DNA from: Linnemannia elongata
Lineage: Eukaryota > Mortierellomycota > Mortierellomycetes > Mortierellales > Mortierellaceae
Reading direction: 5' to 3'
Assembly: GCA_036320915.1 (NCBI GenBank)
Contig: JAXBDG010000014.1
Span: forward strand, 372,001-436,000
Length of the DNA: 64,000 nt
A program made the translations under genes and the position numbers. The notes below the pieces were generated by a model that was not told the origin of the DNA, ran no database searches, and was given only the letters and a program-made list of their open reading frames with translations. Below are positions 8,719 through 17,700 of this stretch, piece by piece (positions within the stretch are counted from its first letter, which is position 1; each line of letters starts with the position of its first letter).

Positions 8719-11700
8719 TCAAGCGGGTTCCTGAAATGTGAACACCGCCTTCCTCTGCTCCAACAAGGTAGCATCTGCCAACTTCAACCCATGCTCCTGG
8801 CCGATGCGAGTGCCCGAGACAGCCAAAGCATGAACTCCAGCACTCCAACATCTTCGAACATGGGGGCGGATATGGCCGGTCTCGTCCTTTTCCTCAACCA
8901 GTTCCCAAACTCCCAGCGGATTCTCGACACTCCCAGTAGCCAGGCGGTATCCACCTCGCTTTCCCATCCACCGAATTGACTCGACCCCAGCCGCAAAGTC
9001 TCTCACCTCCGCCAGACATATTCCTCTGGTGGTATCCCACAATCGCATCGTCCGGTCCGCGCTGCCAGAGGCAAGGATTTTTCCGTCAGGAGAGTAAGCA
9101 ACACAGAGGATGGAGCCTTTATGACCCTGCAACGAGCGACCAGGACCAGACTGAGCTAAATCCCAGAGCCAAATGCTGAAATCATTGTCGCCAGTAGCCA
9201 CTTGATCTTTAAAGGGCGCAAAGGCTATGCTGGTGACACCACCACTATGTCCAGATAAAAGGAAAAGCTGCTTGCCTGTGTAGCGATCCCAAATACGCGC
9301 AGTGTTATCGCCGCTGCCCGTTGCAATCTTGTCACCTAGGAGAGAATATGCTATGCCAGTGACAATGTCGTGGTGGCCCACCAGTGGCGCGGGAGACTCT
9401 ACTTCAGAGCGTGTTGGAAAGCGATGGACTGTAAAGTCGGCAGCTCCCACCGAGATCTCGTTCCCATCTGGAGAATAAACCGGCGACGCTATGACTTCGA
9501 CAGTGTGGTCAACGTACCCAGTAATCAGTTTTGGGAGACCCTGCGCTGTAGCACTCTCGTTGTTGATTTTGGACCCTAAAATGCCCTCCAGCCGAAGCTC
9601 GCATTGATTTCCCGCCTTCAAGAGAATCTCGGGCTCGAGGTTCAATAAGCGGCACATCGTCTCGGAAGTCATCGCAATCTGCATGCCATCGGGAGAGAAA
9701 ACGAAACTGGTGAAGACGCCCTGACCTTGCAGAGTTTCTAAGCAGCCCCCTTGCACCGAGTCCCAGATCTGAATCGTGCTATCACTGCTGGCGGCGGCAA
9801 TGACGTTGTGCACAGGGGAATACGAAACACACTCGATGGTATCACAATCGCCATGAAAAACTAGTCCTGGTTCTCCAGTCCCAACGTCGAACAGCTGTAC
9901 CTTGTTTCCACCAAGGCTCCAAGCGACTTGCTTACAATCCCTTGAGAAATCGATGCTCGAGGCTACGACTGCTTGCTCGACGGCATAGACATCGATCCAG
10001 GCGTGAACTCTGCCGTCTGATACAGTCCATAGTCGTACGCCGTCCGAAGAAATGGAGAGACCGTCAACACTGTTCGTATGAGCCAGAGGCTCAAGGAACG
10101 TCCCAGTCGCGACATCCCATTCCTTCACAGTTCGATCTGCACCGCCAGACAACACGCGATCTCCCGATGGAGAGAACGAGAGACACCTTACTGGATCCAT
10201 GTGCCCCTCTAAGACATGCAGTCTTGTTCCTGTGTTAATGATCCAGATCCTGACAGTGTTATCACCTCCAGCTGAGGCCACGTGAATGCCATCCGGAGAA
10301 AAGGCGACACTGTTGACAGTGTCGTCGTGACCGCCACTCAAAACAGGTCCATCAGCACCGCTGTTGATATCCCAGAGTCTCACAACTCCATCCTCGCCTC
10401 CACCTGCAACCCAAGGCCCTGTCGGTGAGAAGGCAACACACTGGATTTCGTAATCCTCAGCGTCTAAGGTCCGGAAATTAATACCTGTTGATGTTTCCCA
10501 AAGTCGAATGGTGCCATCCTCGCTGCAGGAGACGATTTGGTCCCCGTTCAAAGAGTAAGCGATGCTCGTGACATTGCTGTGGCCTTCCAGTATCCTGATG
10601 GCTGCTCCAGATTGAACGTTCCAAATCCGAATGGTATTGTCGGCGCTCCCGGACGCGACGTGCTGGTTATCTGGTGAAAAGACGACACAAGAAATGCCCC
10701 TGAGGTGACCAGTTAGAGTCTTTATGATCGCCTTCCTGGCACTGAGCCAGATGCTGATAGTCGGTGTGCCATCAACAGTGCTCGCCGAGGCAGCCAACAT
10801 ACCATCTCCAGAAGTTGTAATGTCGGTCACCTTTTTGTCGAATGGATGGGAAGAAAAGATATGTCCCCAGCGAGGAACAGGAATAGTTGGCCGGATGGTG
10901 TCGTGACTGTTGCTGCCATCACGGTTGATAACTGAATAAGGGTACGTTCCACTTGACTTGGTGTTGGTGCGGCCAAATAAAATCGATCCTTTGACGGCGG
11001 CTCCGCAGTCCCAGATACGAAGTGTCTTGTCTCTGCCACATGAAACGAGTTGGGCTTCCTTCTGAGAGTAAGCAATGCTCACGACGTGGTCAGTGTGTCC
11101 TCGGAAGACGGGTCCAGATCCACCGCTGCGAGTGTCCCAGAGACGAATGGTGGAGTCTTGGCTGCACGAGGCAAGTTGTCCATCAGACAAATAGACAAGC
11201 CCAGTAACTGCCGCCGTATGACCGCGAAAGATGATATTTTTGGATTTTGTCAACGGGAACCACACTCGTACGGTCTTATCAGAGCTCGAAGAGACAATCT
11301 GGCATCCATCTGACGAGAAGAGGACTCGAGAAATGGCGGCACTGTGTCCTTTCAGGGTTGAGAGTAGAACGCCTGTGTCCAATTCCCAGAGCTGAATGAT
11401 GCCGTCCTCTCTGCCAGATCCAAGCTGTTTGCCGTCCGGAGAGAAGGTAACGCAAGAACACCCAACACGCATGTGCAGGTTCGTAATGCGTACACCTGTG
11501 ACGGCATCCCAAATTCCAACCATTCCGTCTTGACCCGCTGTCGCAATACGGCTTCCATCTGGCGAGAAGGTAATATCGGAGATACATAGGGCGTGGGGAT
11601 TGGGTGATGGACGAGCAATAGAGGTGGTAGTGCATTTCCAAATACGAAGCACCCCGAGCTTATCACCAAAGGCCAACGTCTTGCTATCTGGCGAGAACGC

Positions 11701-13740
11701 CACAGAGGTGATGGCGTCCGGGAAGTCTTCAGGTGGAAAAGCGGGGGTCCGATTGGAAGTATCATAGACGGTAATGAATCCATTGTCGAAGGCAACAGCG
11801 TGGAAGATCCCGTCTGGAGAGTATGCACACGCAGTGGGAATATAGTCGAGTAGAGTGTATGGTAACTCACCAAACTTTGATCCCTGAAGCTTTGCACCTT
11901 GTAGTCTCGCCTCGCGCAGCCAACACTTGTCAAAGGTAACATCTCTGAGGTCCGAATCCCGTAAATCAGCAAAGTCGAACTCTCCTCCAGATAGATTAGC
12001 TCCCTTGACCTTGATGCCGCGCAGATCGGCGCCATTGAAACGCATACCGGACCTAACCAAGATGGCCATGGCATTTGGTGCCAGCCATTTATTGGGGTCT
12101 CCGCTGTTGGATGATTCGTGGACCGTTTCCACCAACTGCTCCTTAAAGAATGGGTGGATCTGCACTCGATCGGCAAGAAACTGGACGGCCATCGGTCGCT
12201 CGGATATGTTGGCGAATCCCAGCGCGTGTTCTTGCTTCAAGGCCTGACCTCTCTCTAACTCCTTTTGTTCCTGCGGCGCTTGTTTCCTCTCAAGAAATTG
12301 GCCACCGAACGATTTCGAAAAAATAGGCTCTGCGCTTCTTGCCGAATTATCCGAGTCGAAACCGTCTGTCCCTGAACCATCACTGTCGATGCCACCTTCG
12401 TCAAAGCCTTCAGGATCAAACACTACCAACGAGTAGAGGTAGTCGATTAAAGAAGGGAAGAAGAAACGGTGTGTTTTTCCAGACCGAGTTATTGGCATCG
12501 ATTCCAGCAACAGCCTCGTTCTGGCGTCTCTTCCAAGAAATCTGTCTTTCCATTTGGCCGTATCCTTGAAAGTATATTGAACGGACAAGACGTCCTTCCT
12601 CTGGTTCTTGAACATTTCAGCCGCCAGATCTTTCATGTGTCTCAGACACTCTGCCGCAAAGCCATTGTCAAGCAACTCGCTGAGAGCCATTTCCTCGTCC
12701 TTCATATTTTCTCGCGAGTACAGGCGAAGCTTGTTCACTTCCATCCAGTTTTCGAATACATGCTTATAGAGAGCATCGAAAGAGACAGGAGACTCAGCAT
12801 CATCTCGGGCAAGACTTGTAAGGTTCGGCAACAGGTGCAAGACAACGGAGAGGATGAAGGGGTTCCCGACCAGTTCCATCAAGTTAGGGATCTCGGCCAA
12901 CGCCATCATGTATTGCTGAATGCTCCAAGCAGGTGGACTCTGGGGCGACGGTGGAGCCTCCAGTTGAACCTCCAAATGGGAAGGGGATGCGACATACTTC
13001 TCCACGTACTCCTCGATCATGCTGCGGGTGAAGGGAGCCATGGCAAGTTTCTGGAACTGGTCGAGATTCCTGAAATTGTAATGATCACCAGTCACTGGTT
13101 GAAACAGTCCATCAAAGTCGCTTCCGAGTTTTTGGCTCCTACAGGCGATAATCAACTTGACGCGCCCATGTCCTTCTTTGTTGAAGTTGTTGCGGTTGTA
13201 GATGTTGCCTCCCACCTGGGCCTCATCGTATCCATCGCAGAGCAAGACGAATCGATGAGCTTGTTTCTTGAGGGTAAGGACATGTGTGTCGCTGATTCCT
13301 TCGCGCGTGAGTACTTTCATAAGAAGGTCGGAGGTGGTGCTCACGATGCTCGAGAGATCGAATAGGAGCGGGATTGCGTCTTTGGCAAAGTGGTCATACT
13401 TTTCCCATAGCTCCCGCTCAAGTTGCCGTAGGAAATAAGTCTTTCCCGAGCCCCCATCACCCATGACAAGTAGTACCTGTCGCTCTCCCTCCAGGAAGTC
13501 CATAACGGTTGGCAGCAATGGAGACGCAGAGGAGTCGGAAGCGTCCACAGTTTTCTTGCCGAGTGGTGCAATGTAGTTTCCGGGTGGCGGCTTGTCCCAT
13601 AGACGCCGATTCTTCAGTTCCAGCAACTGGAACTCAATAGGAGATGTCATTTGGTCCTCAATTCGAAGATTAGAAGTATCGTGGCAAAGACGTTTGGTGT
13701 AATCTCTTTCGGGGCTATAGTTATTTCGTTTACGACTCAT
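8719..13740 (-). CDS. NACHT - pentapeptide repeat - WD40 NLR-like protein (1673 aa)
   Basis: One uninterrupted exon. A basic N-terminus (MSRKRNNYSPERDYTKR) precedes the NACHT NTPase, with Walker A GDGGSGKT at 94-101, Walker B-like FVLLCDGYDEAQ near 163-174 and a sensor-like IIACRS. An acidic Ser/Asp-rich linker lies near residues 440-500. Pentapeptide repeats follow at about 563-620 (ADLRG, ANLSG, ADLRD and similar). From about 625 to the end I count 22 WD40 blades (GH...SPDG...G..D..IRLWD), enough for three seven-bladed propellers plus one; a 50-residue insert separates blades 7 and 8. Fungal proteins of this build are STAND ATPases that sense a ligand through the repeats and oligomerise via NACHT. 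No N-terminal effector domain (HET, NLPLP, patatin) is visible. It is a tandem paralogue of 14712-19886 and of the partial gene at 1-761. Confidence 0.93.
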   Translation of the reverse strand: MSRKRNNYSPERDYTKRLCHDTSNLRIEDQMTSPIEFQLLELKNRRLWDKPPPGNYIAPLGKKTVDASDSSASPLLPTVMDFLEGERQVLLVMGDGGSGKTYFLRQLERELWEKYDHFAKDAIPLLFDLSSIVSTTSDLLMKVLTREGISDTHVLTLKKQAHRFVLLCDGYDEAQVGGNIYNRNNFNKEGHGRVKLIIACRSQKLGSDFDGLFQPVTGDHYNFRNLDQFQKLAMAPFTRSMIEEYVEKYVASPSHLEVQLEAPPSPQSPPAWSIQQYMMALAEIPNLMELVGNPFILSVVLHLLPNLTSLARDDAESPVSFDALYKHVFENWMEVNKLRLYSRENMKDEEMALSELLDNGFAAECLRHMKDLAAEMFKNQRKDVLSVQYTFKDTAKWKDRFLGRDARTRLLLESMPITRSGKTHRFFFPSLIDYLYSLVVFDPEGFDEGGIDSDGSGTDGFDSDNSARSAEPIFSKSFGGQFLERKQAPQEQKELERGQALKQEHALGFANISERPMAVQFLADRVQIHPFFKEQLVETVHESSNSGDPNKWLAPNAMAILVRSGMRFNGADLRGIKVKGANLSGGEFDFADLRDSDLRDVTFDKCWLREARLQGAKLQGSKFGELPYTLLDYIPTACAYSPDGIFHAVAFDNGFITVYDTSNRTPAFPPEDFPDAITSVAFSPDSKTLAFGDKLGVLRIWKCTTTSIARPSPNPHALCISDITFSPDGSRIATAGQDGMVGIWDAVTGVRITNLHMRVGCSCVTFSPDGKQLGSGREDGIIQLWELDTGVLLSTLKGHSAAISRVLFSSDGCQIVSSSSDKTVRVWFPLTKSKNIIFRGHTAAVTGLVYLSDGQLASCSQDSTIRLWDTRSGGSGPVFRGHTDHVVSIAYSQKEAQLVSCGRDKTLRIWDCGAAVKGSILFGRTNTKSSGTYPYSVINRDGSNSHDTIRPTIPVPRWGHIFSSHPFDKKVTDITTSGDGMLAASASTVDGTPTISIWLSARKAIIKTLTGHLRGISCVVFSPDNQHVASGSADNTIRIWNVQSGAAIRILEGHSNVTSIAYSLNGDQIVSCSEDGTIRLWETSTGINFRTLDAEDYEIQCVAFSPTGPWVAGGGEDGVVRLWDINSGADGPVLSGGHDDTVNSVAFSPDGIHVASAGGDNTVRIWIINTGTRLHVLEGHMDPVRCLSFSPSGDRVLSGGADRTVKEWDVATGTFLEPLAHTNSVDGLSISSDGVRLWTVSDGRVHAWIDVYAVEQAVVASSIDFSRDCKQVAWSLGGNKVQLFDVGTGEPGLVFHGDCDTIECVSYSPVHNVIAAASSDSTIQIWDSVQGGCLETLQGQGVFTSFVFSPDGMQIAMTSETMCRLLNLEPEILLKAGNQCELRLEGILGSKINNESATAQGLPKLITGYVDHTVEVIASPVYSPDGNEISVGAADFTVHRFPTRSEVESPAPLVGHHDIVTGIAYSLLGDKIATGSGDNTARIWDRYTGKQLFLLSGHSGGVTSIAFAPFKDQVATGDNDFSIWLWDLAQSGPGRSLQGHKGSILCVAYSPDGKILASGSADRTMRLWDTTRGICLAEVRDFAAGVESIRWMGKRGGYRLATGSVENPLGVWELVEEKDETGHIRPHVRRCWSAGVHALAVSGTRIGQEHGLKLADATLLEQRKAVFTFQEPA

Positions 13741-14711
13741 AGCCTAAACTGACAGATTCGATTGTTGTTGTTGGCTAATCTCAAGTGGAGAAGACTAAGC
13801 AAAAGAGACATAAGAGTGGGATATCTTGTTAGGTATAAGAGTGAATTGCATGGTACCGCGCAGCAACTAGTTATAGACCGGTTAGGCGCGTTTCATTTCA
13901 TTAATATGGAGAAATATGGTGAAGTATGCACTTACCAAGGGCGTGTTTGGGTGCTTTTTATATATATATATATATCTTGAGAAAAAAGCGTTGTAGGTTT
14001 CAATGAATGTACTTGTCCACTGCTGGAATACGAGGTGGCACTACATATAAACCGAACACATTGCGCAAAAACCATTAAATTATATATCAATTATACGTTA
14101 CCAAGATCCAGTAAAGTGCTCACACGTCAAAAAGGGAGGAAAGAAAGGACTTACATAGCAAAGGAATCGTGGGTCGATGTATTTTTTTTGTTTATTTATT
14201 TTTTGGAGTAGGTCGTTGAGGTTGCTGGTTGTGGTCGTGGACTGTTCTGGTTGTTTTCGTGGGAATGAGTGAACAGAACGGGAAGAGCACAATGGAGATG
14301 GAGAAAAAAGTGGGTTGGCGAATGGGGGAATGGGAGTTGAATGAACAAAAAAGAGAGGGTTGGGAGGGTGAGGAATGAGTCGAAAAGGAAGGAAGGAGGA
14401 TGGGTGCGAAGAAGAAGTAGAAGAATAAGAAAATAAGGGGGACGGAGGGGTTTAAGAAGGAGAAGGTTGGCGAAGACGTAAACATGCTCAGGCCGGCGGC
14501 GCCTTACCATTGAACCTTCGCCATTTTTCATGTCATGCGGCTGACTTTCCGCATGATTTTTGTATTGTGCTCTCAATGTGCCATATGCCTCCATTACTAA
14601 TGCCTCGAACGCGATAACAATATTGATATGTTGAAAGAATATCAAATGCTAAAGAGAATACACCTGAGAAATGCTAACTCTACGCCCGCTTCCAACAAAG
14701 ATGGTCCCTCT
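13741..14711. other. spacer between the two complete NACHT genes
   Basis: There is no supported gene. A (TA)n stretch lies at 13960-13975 and a C/T-rich minus-strand tract at 14240-14480, about 500 bp upstream of the NACHT start at 13740. On the minus strand near 14500 an ATG is followed by a donor-like GGTAAGG, so an untranslated or very short upstream exon of the downstream NACHT gene is possible but not shown. Confidence 0.5.
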
Positions 14712-17700
14712 CTACCGCAGCAGTTTGCAATCGGCCTCAGTCAGTCCATGTTCCTGTCCGAGACGAGTGTCCGACACCGCCAACGATTCAACTCCTGCTC
14801 CCCAGTACCTCCGAACTTCGTACTGGCGACGTTTAACATTCACCACCTCCCACACCCGCAGAGGGTTCTCCTTGCATCCAGTCACCAAAACCAGCCCACC
14901 TCGAGCCAAGTTCTTCCACTGAATAGACTTGACCCCGACCGCAAAGTCTCTCACCTCCGCTAAAGGTTCTCTGGTTAGAGGATCCCACAGTCGCATCGTC
15001 CGGTCTTCACTGCCCGAGGCGAGGAACCTTCCATCCGGCGAATAGGCAATACAGAGGACTGGGTCTGTATGGCGTAACAAAACTTGACCGACAGTTTCCT
15101 GATTTGGTGTGTTGCCTGCGACATTCCAGAGCCGAATACTACAGTCAGCGCTGCTGGTGGCAACTTGATAGCTGAAGGGGGAAAAGGCGATACTAGTGAC
15201 ACTATCCTCGTGTCCTACGAACTTGAGAAGCTCATTGCCTGTCTGTGGGTCCCATATGCGTGCTGTCTTGTCCTCGCTGCTGGTGGCGATCCTATCGCCA
15301 GAAGGCGAGTAGGCGATGCATGTGGCTGTATCTGAATGACCGACCAGCGCTGGGAGAGGAGCCTTGGACCGAGTGTCGAAACGCAAGACGCCATGCTGTC
15401 CACTGATGACCGAGATCTCGCTACCATCCGGGGAATACACTGGGGCATGGAAAAGACCTGAATCGTCGTGGGTATAAATTCCTACGGCCGCCCCGTGTGT
15501 TCCTTGCGTCGAAGTTTCCTCCTTGTCTGTCTGCATAGCCAAAATGGGAACAATTGCGTGCCGCTCCGATTGCGAAACCAAGGTTCCACCACCTTCCTTT
15601 GAAAGTGATTCGGACTCAGGAACCGACAAGGTCCACCAGCGCAACGTTTGGTCTAAACTAGACGTCGCAACCTGTGTGCCATCAGGAGAGAACACCACAC
15701 TGGTGACGATGCCGCTGTGACCCTCTAGCTGAAAGAGGCAGGTTCCTGTCACCGCGTCCCAGATCCGAGCCATTTTATCGCTGCTGCCGATCGCGACAAG
15801 GTCACCAACGGGAGAGAACGAAACGGACTCAATGGTCGCAGAATGACCAAGCAGAATACGTCGGGGATTTCCTGAATCGGTATCCCAGAGCCGAACCGCG
15901 TCTCCACCCAGACTCGAAGCGACGTGCTGCCCATCGTTCGAAAACGCGGACGTAGCTATTATAGCTGTATCGTGACCAGTGGAAGCCCAAGTCCATTCGT
16001 GAATCCTGCGGTCCTTTGTGCCCGTCCATAGCTGTGTACCGTCCGATGAAAATGAAACTGTCGCGATTCCTTCCTTATGATCCAAAGTCGATTCGAGAAC
16101 TCCAGTCACGACATTCCAAATTTTCATGGTGCAATCGCCACTTCCAGATACGAGGCGCTCTCCCGATGGAGAGAAAGCAAGACACCTTACTGGATCGACG
16201 TGCTCCTCTAGGACATGCACTACCGTTTTCCTGTTGAGGTCCCAGATCCTGACTGTGTTATCACTTCCAGCTGAGGCGAGGTGGTTGCCGTCCGGTGAAA
16301 AAGTGATGCAGTTGACAGTATCGTTGTGATCATAGGTGAAAGCCGGTTTAGGGGTGGGGTTGACGGGGTCCCACAGCATCACTGCCCCGTCTTCGTCTCC
16401 AGACGCAATCCAGCTGCCACTTGGGGAGAAAGCGACACACTCAATCTCTCCATCGCAAGTTTCAAATTCATACAGCGGGTTTCCGGACAAAGCATCGCAC
16501 AGTCGAACGGTGCCATCCTTGCCGCTGGAGACGATTTGTTCCCCATTAGAAGAGTAAGCAATCCCCTTAATCTTGCCGTTGTGTTTTGCCTGGGCCCAGA
16601 TAGCCACACCGGTTTCGACGTTCCAGACGCGCAGGACACCATTGATGTCCCCAGATGCAATAGACTGGTTGTTGGGTGAGAAAGTGATGCTGGAGATCTC
16701 CTTCTCGTGACCATTCAAAGTATACCGATTCTCCGAGGTGGCTACGAAAGAGACATTGATAGTATGAGTGTTGCCATTCGCCGACGCTGAGGCAGTCAGA
16801 AAAGCGTTAGAGGAGACCGCAAAGAACTTGGTGTCTGTCGTGCCGAACAATGGCGATTCGGAAGTGCGTGCAAGAGGGCGTGGGCGAGTTGGTTCTATGG
16901 TTTTGTCGCTGTCGCTGTTCTGTCGCTTGACGGTCGAATAGGGGTACATTCCGCTCGGGATGTTGTTAGTGCGTCCGAATAAAACGGCTCCTTTGACGGC
17001 GGCTCGGTAATCCCAAAGGCGGAGGACCTTGTCTCTGCCGCAAGACGTGAGCTGCGTCCCACACTGAGAGTAAGCAACGCTGACGACGTGGTCGGTGTGT
17101 CCTCGGAAGACGGGTCCTGAGCCGCCACTGCGAGAGTCCCAGGTTCGAATGGTGCCGTCTTCGCTACAGGAAGCGAGATGTTGTCCATCGGGCGAATAAG
17201 CAATGCTGATCACCCGCTCCGAATGTTCATTGCAGGTCGCCCCCAAGCTCCATGTCCCCGTCGATGCGGACCAAATTCGTACAGTTTTATCGGAGCTCGA
17301 GGAGGCAATGTGGCGTCCGTCCGGGGAGAACAGAGCAGTAGATATAGCACCACCGTGTCCTGCCAGGTTACAGATCGAACTACCTGTCTCCGGGTTCCAG
17401 AGCCGAATGATACCGTCAGAACCGCCAGAAACAAGCTGCTTGCCATCAGGTGAGAAAGCGACGCTCAAAGCTCCTTCAGTACACGGGACCATGACATTCA
17501 CGCATACTCCAGTGTCCGCATCCCACACCGCAACCTTTTTGTCGTCAGCTGTGGCAATTTGGCTTCCATCGGGAGAGTACACGAGACCGTTGATGTAGTC
17601 ACCATGTCCTTCAGATAACGTCATCAAAGCTCCGCTGTTGTAATTCCATCTCCTGAGCATCCCAGTCCTGTCGCCGTAGGCTAACAGTCCACCCTTCGGT

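Noticed and set aside
12469..13365. 298-codon plus-strand frame inside the NACHT gene
   Set aside because: Antisense shadow; no family features, and the opposite frame encodes the NACHT domain.
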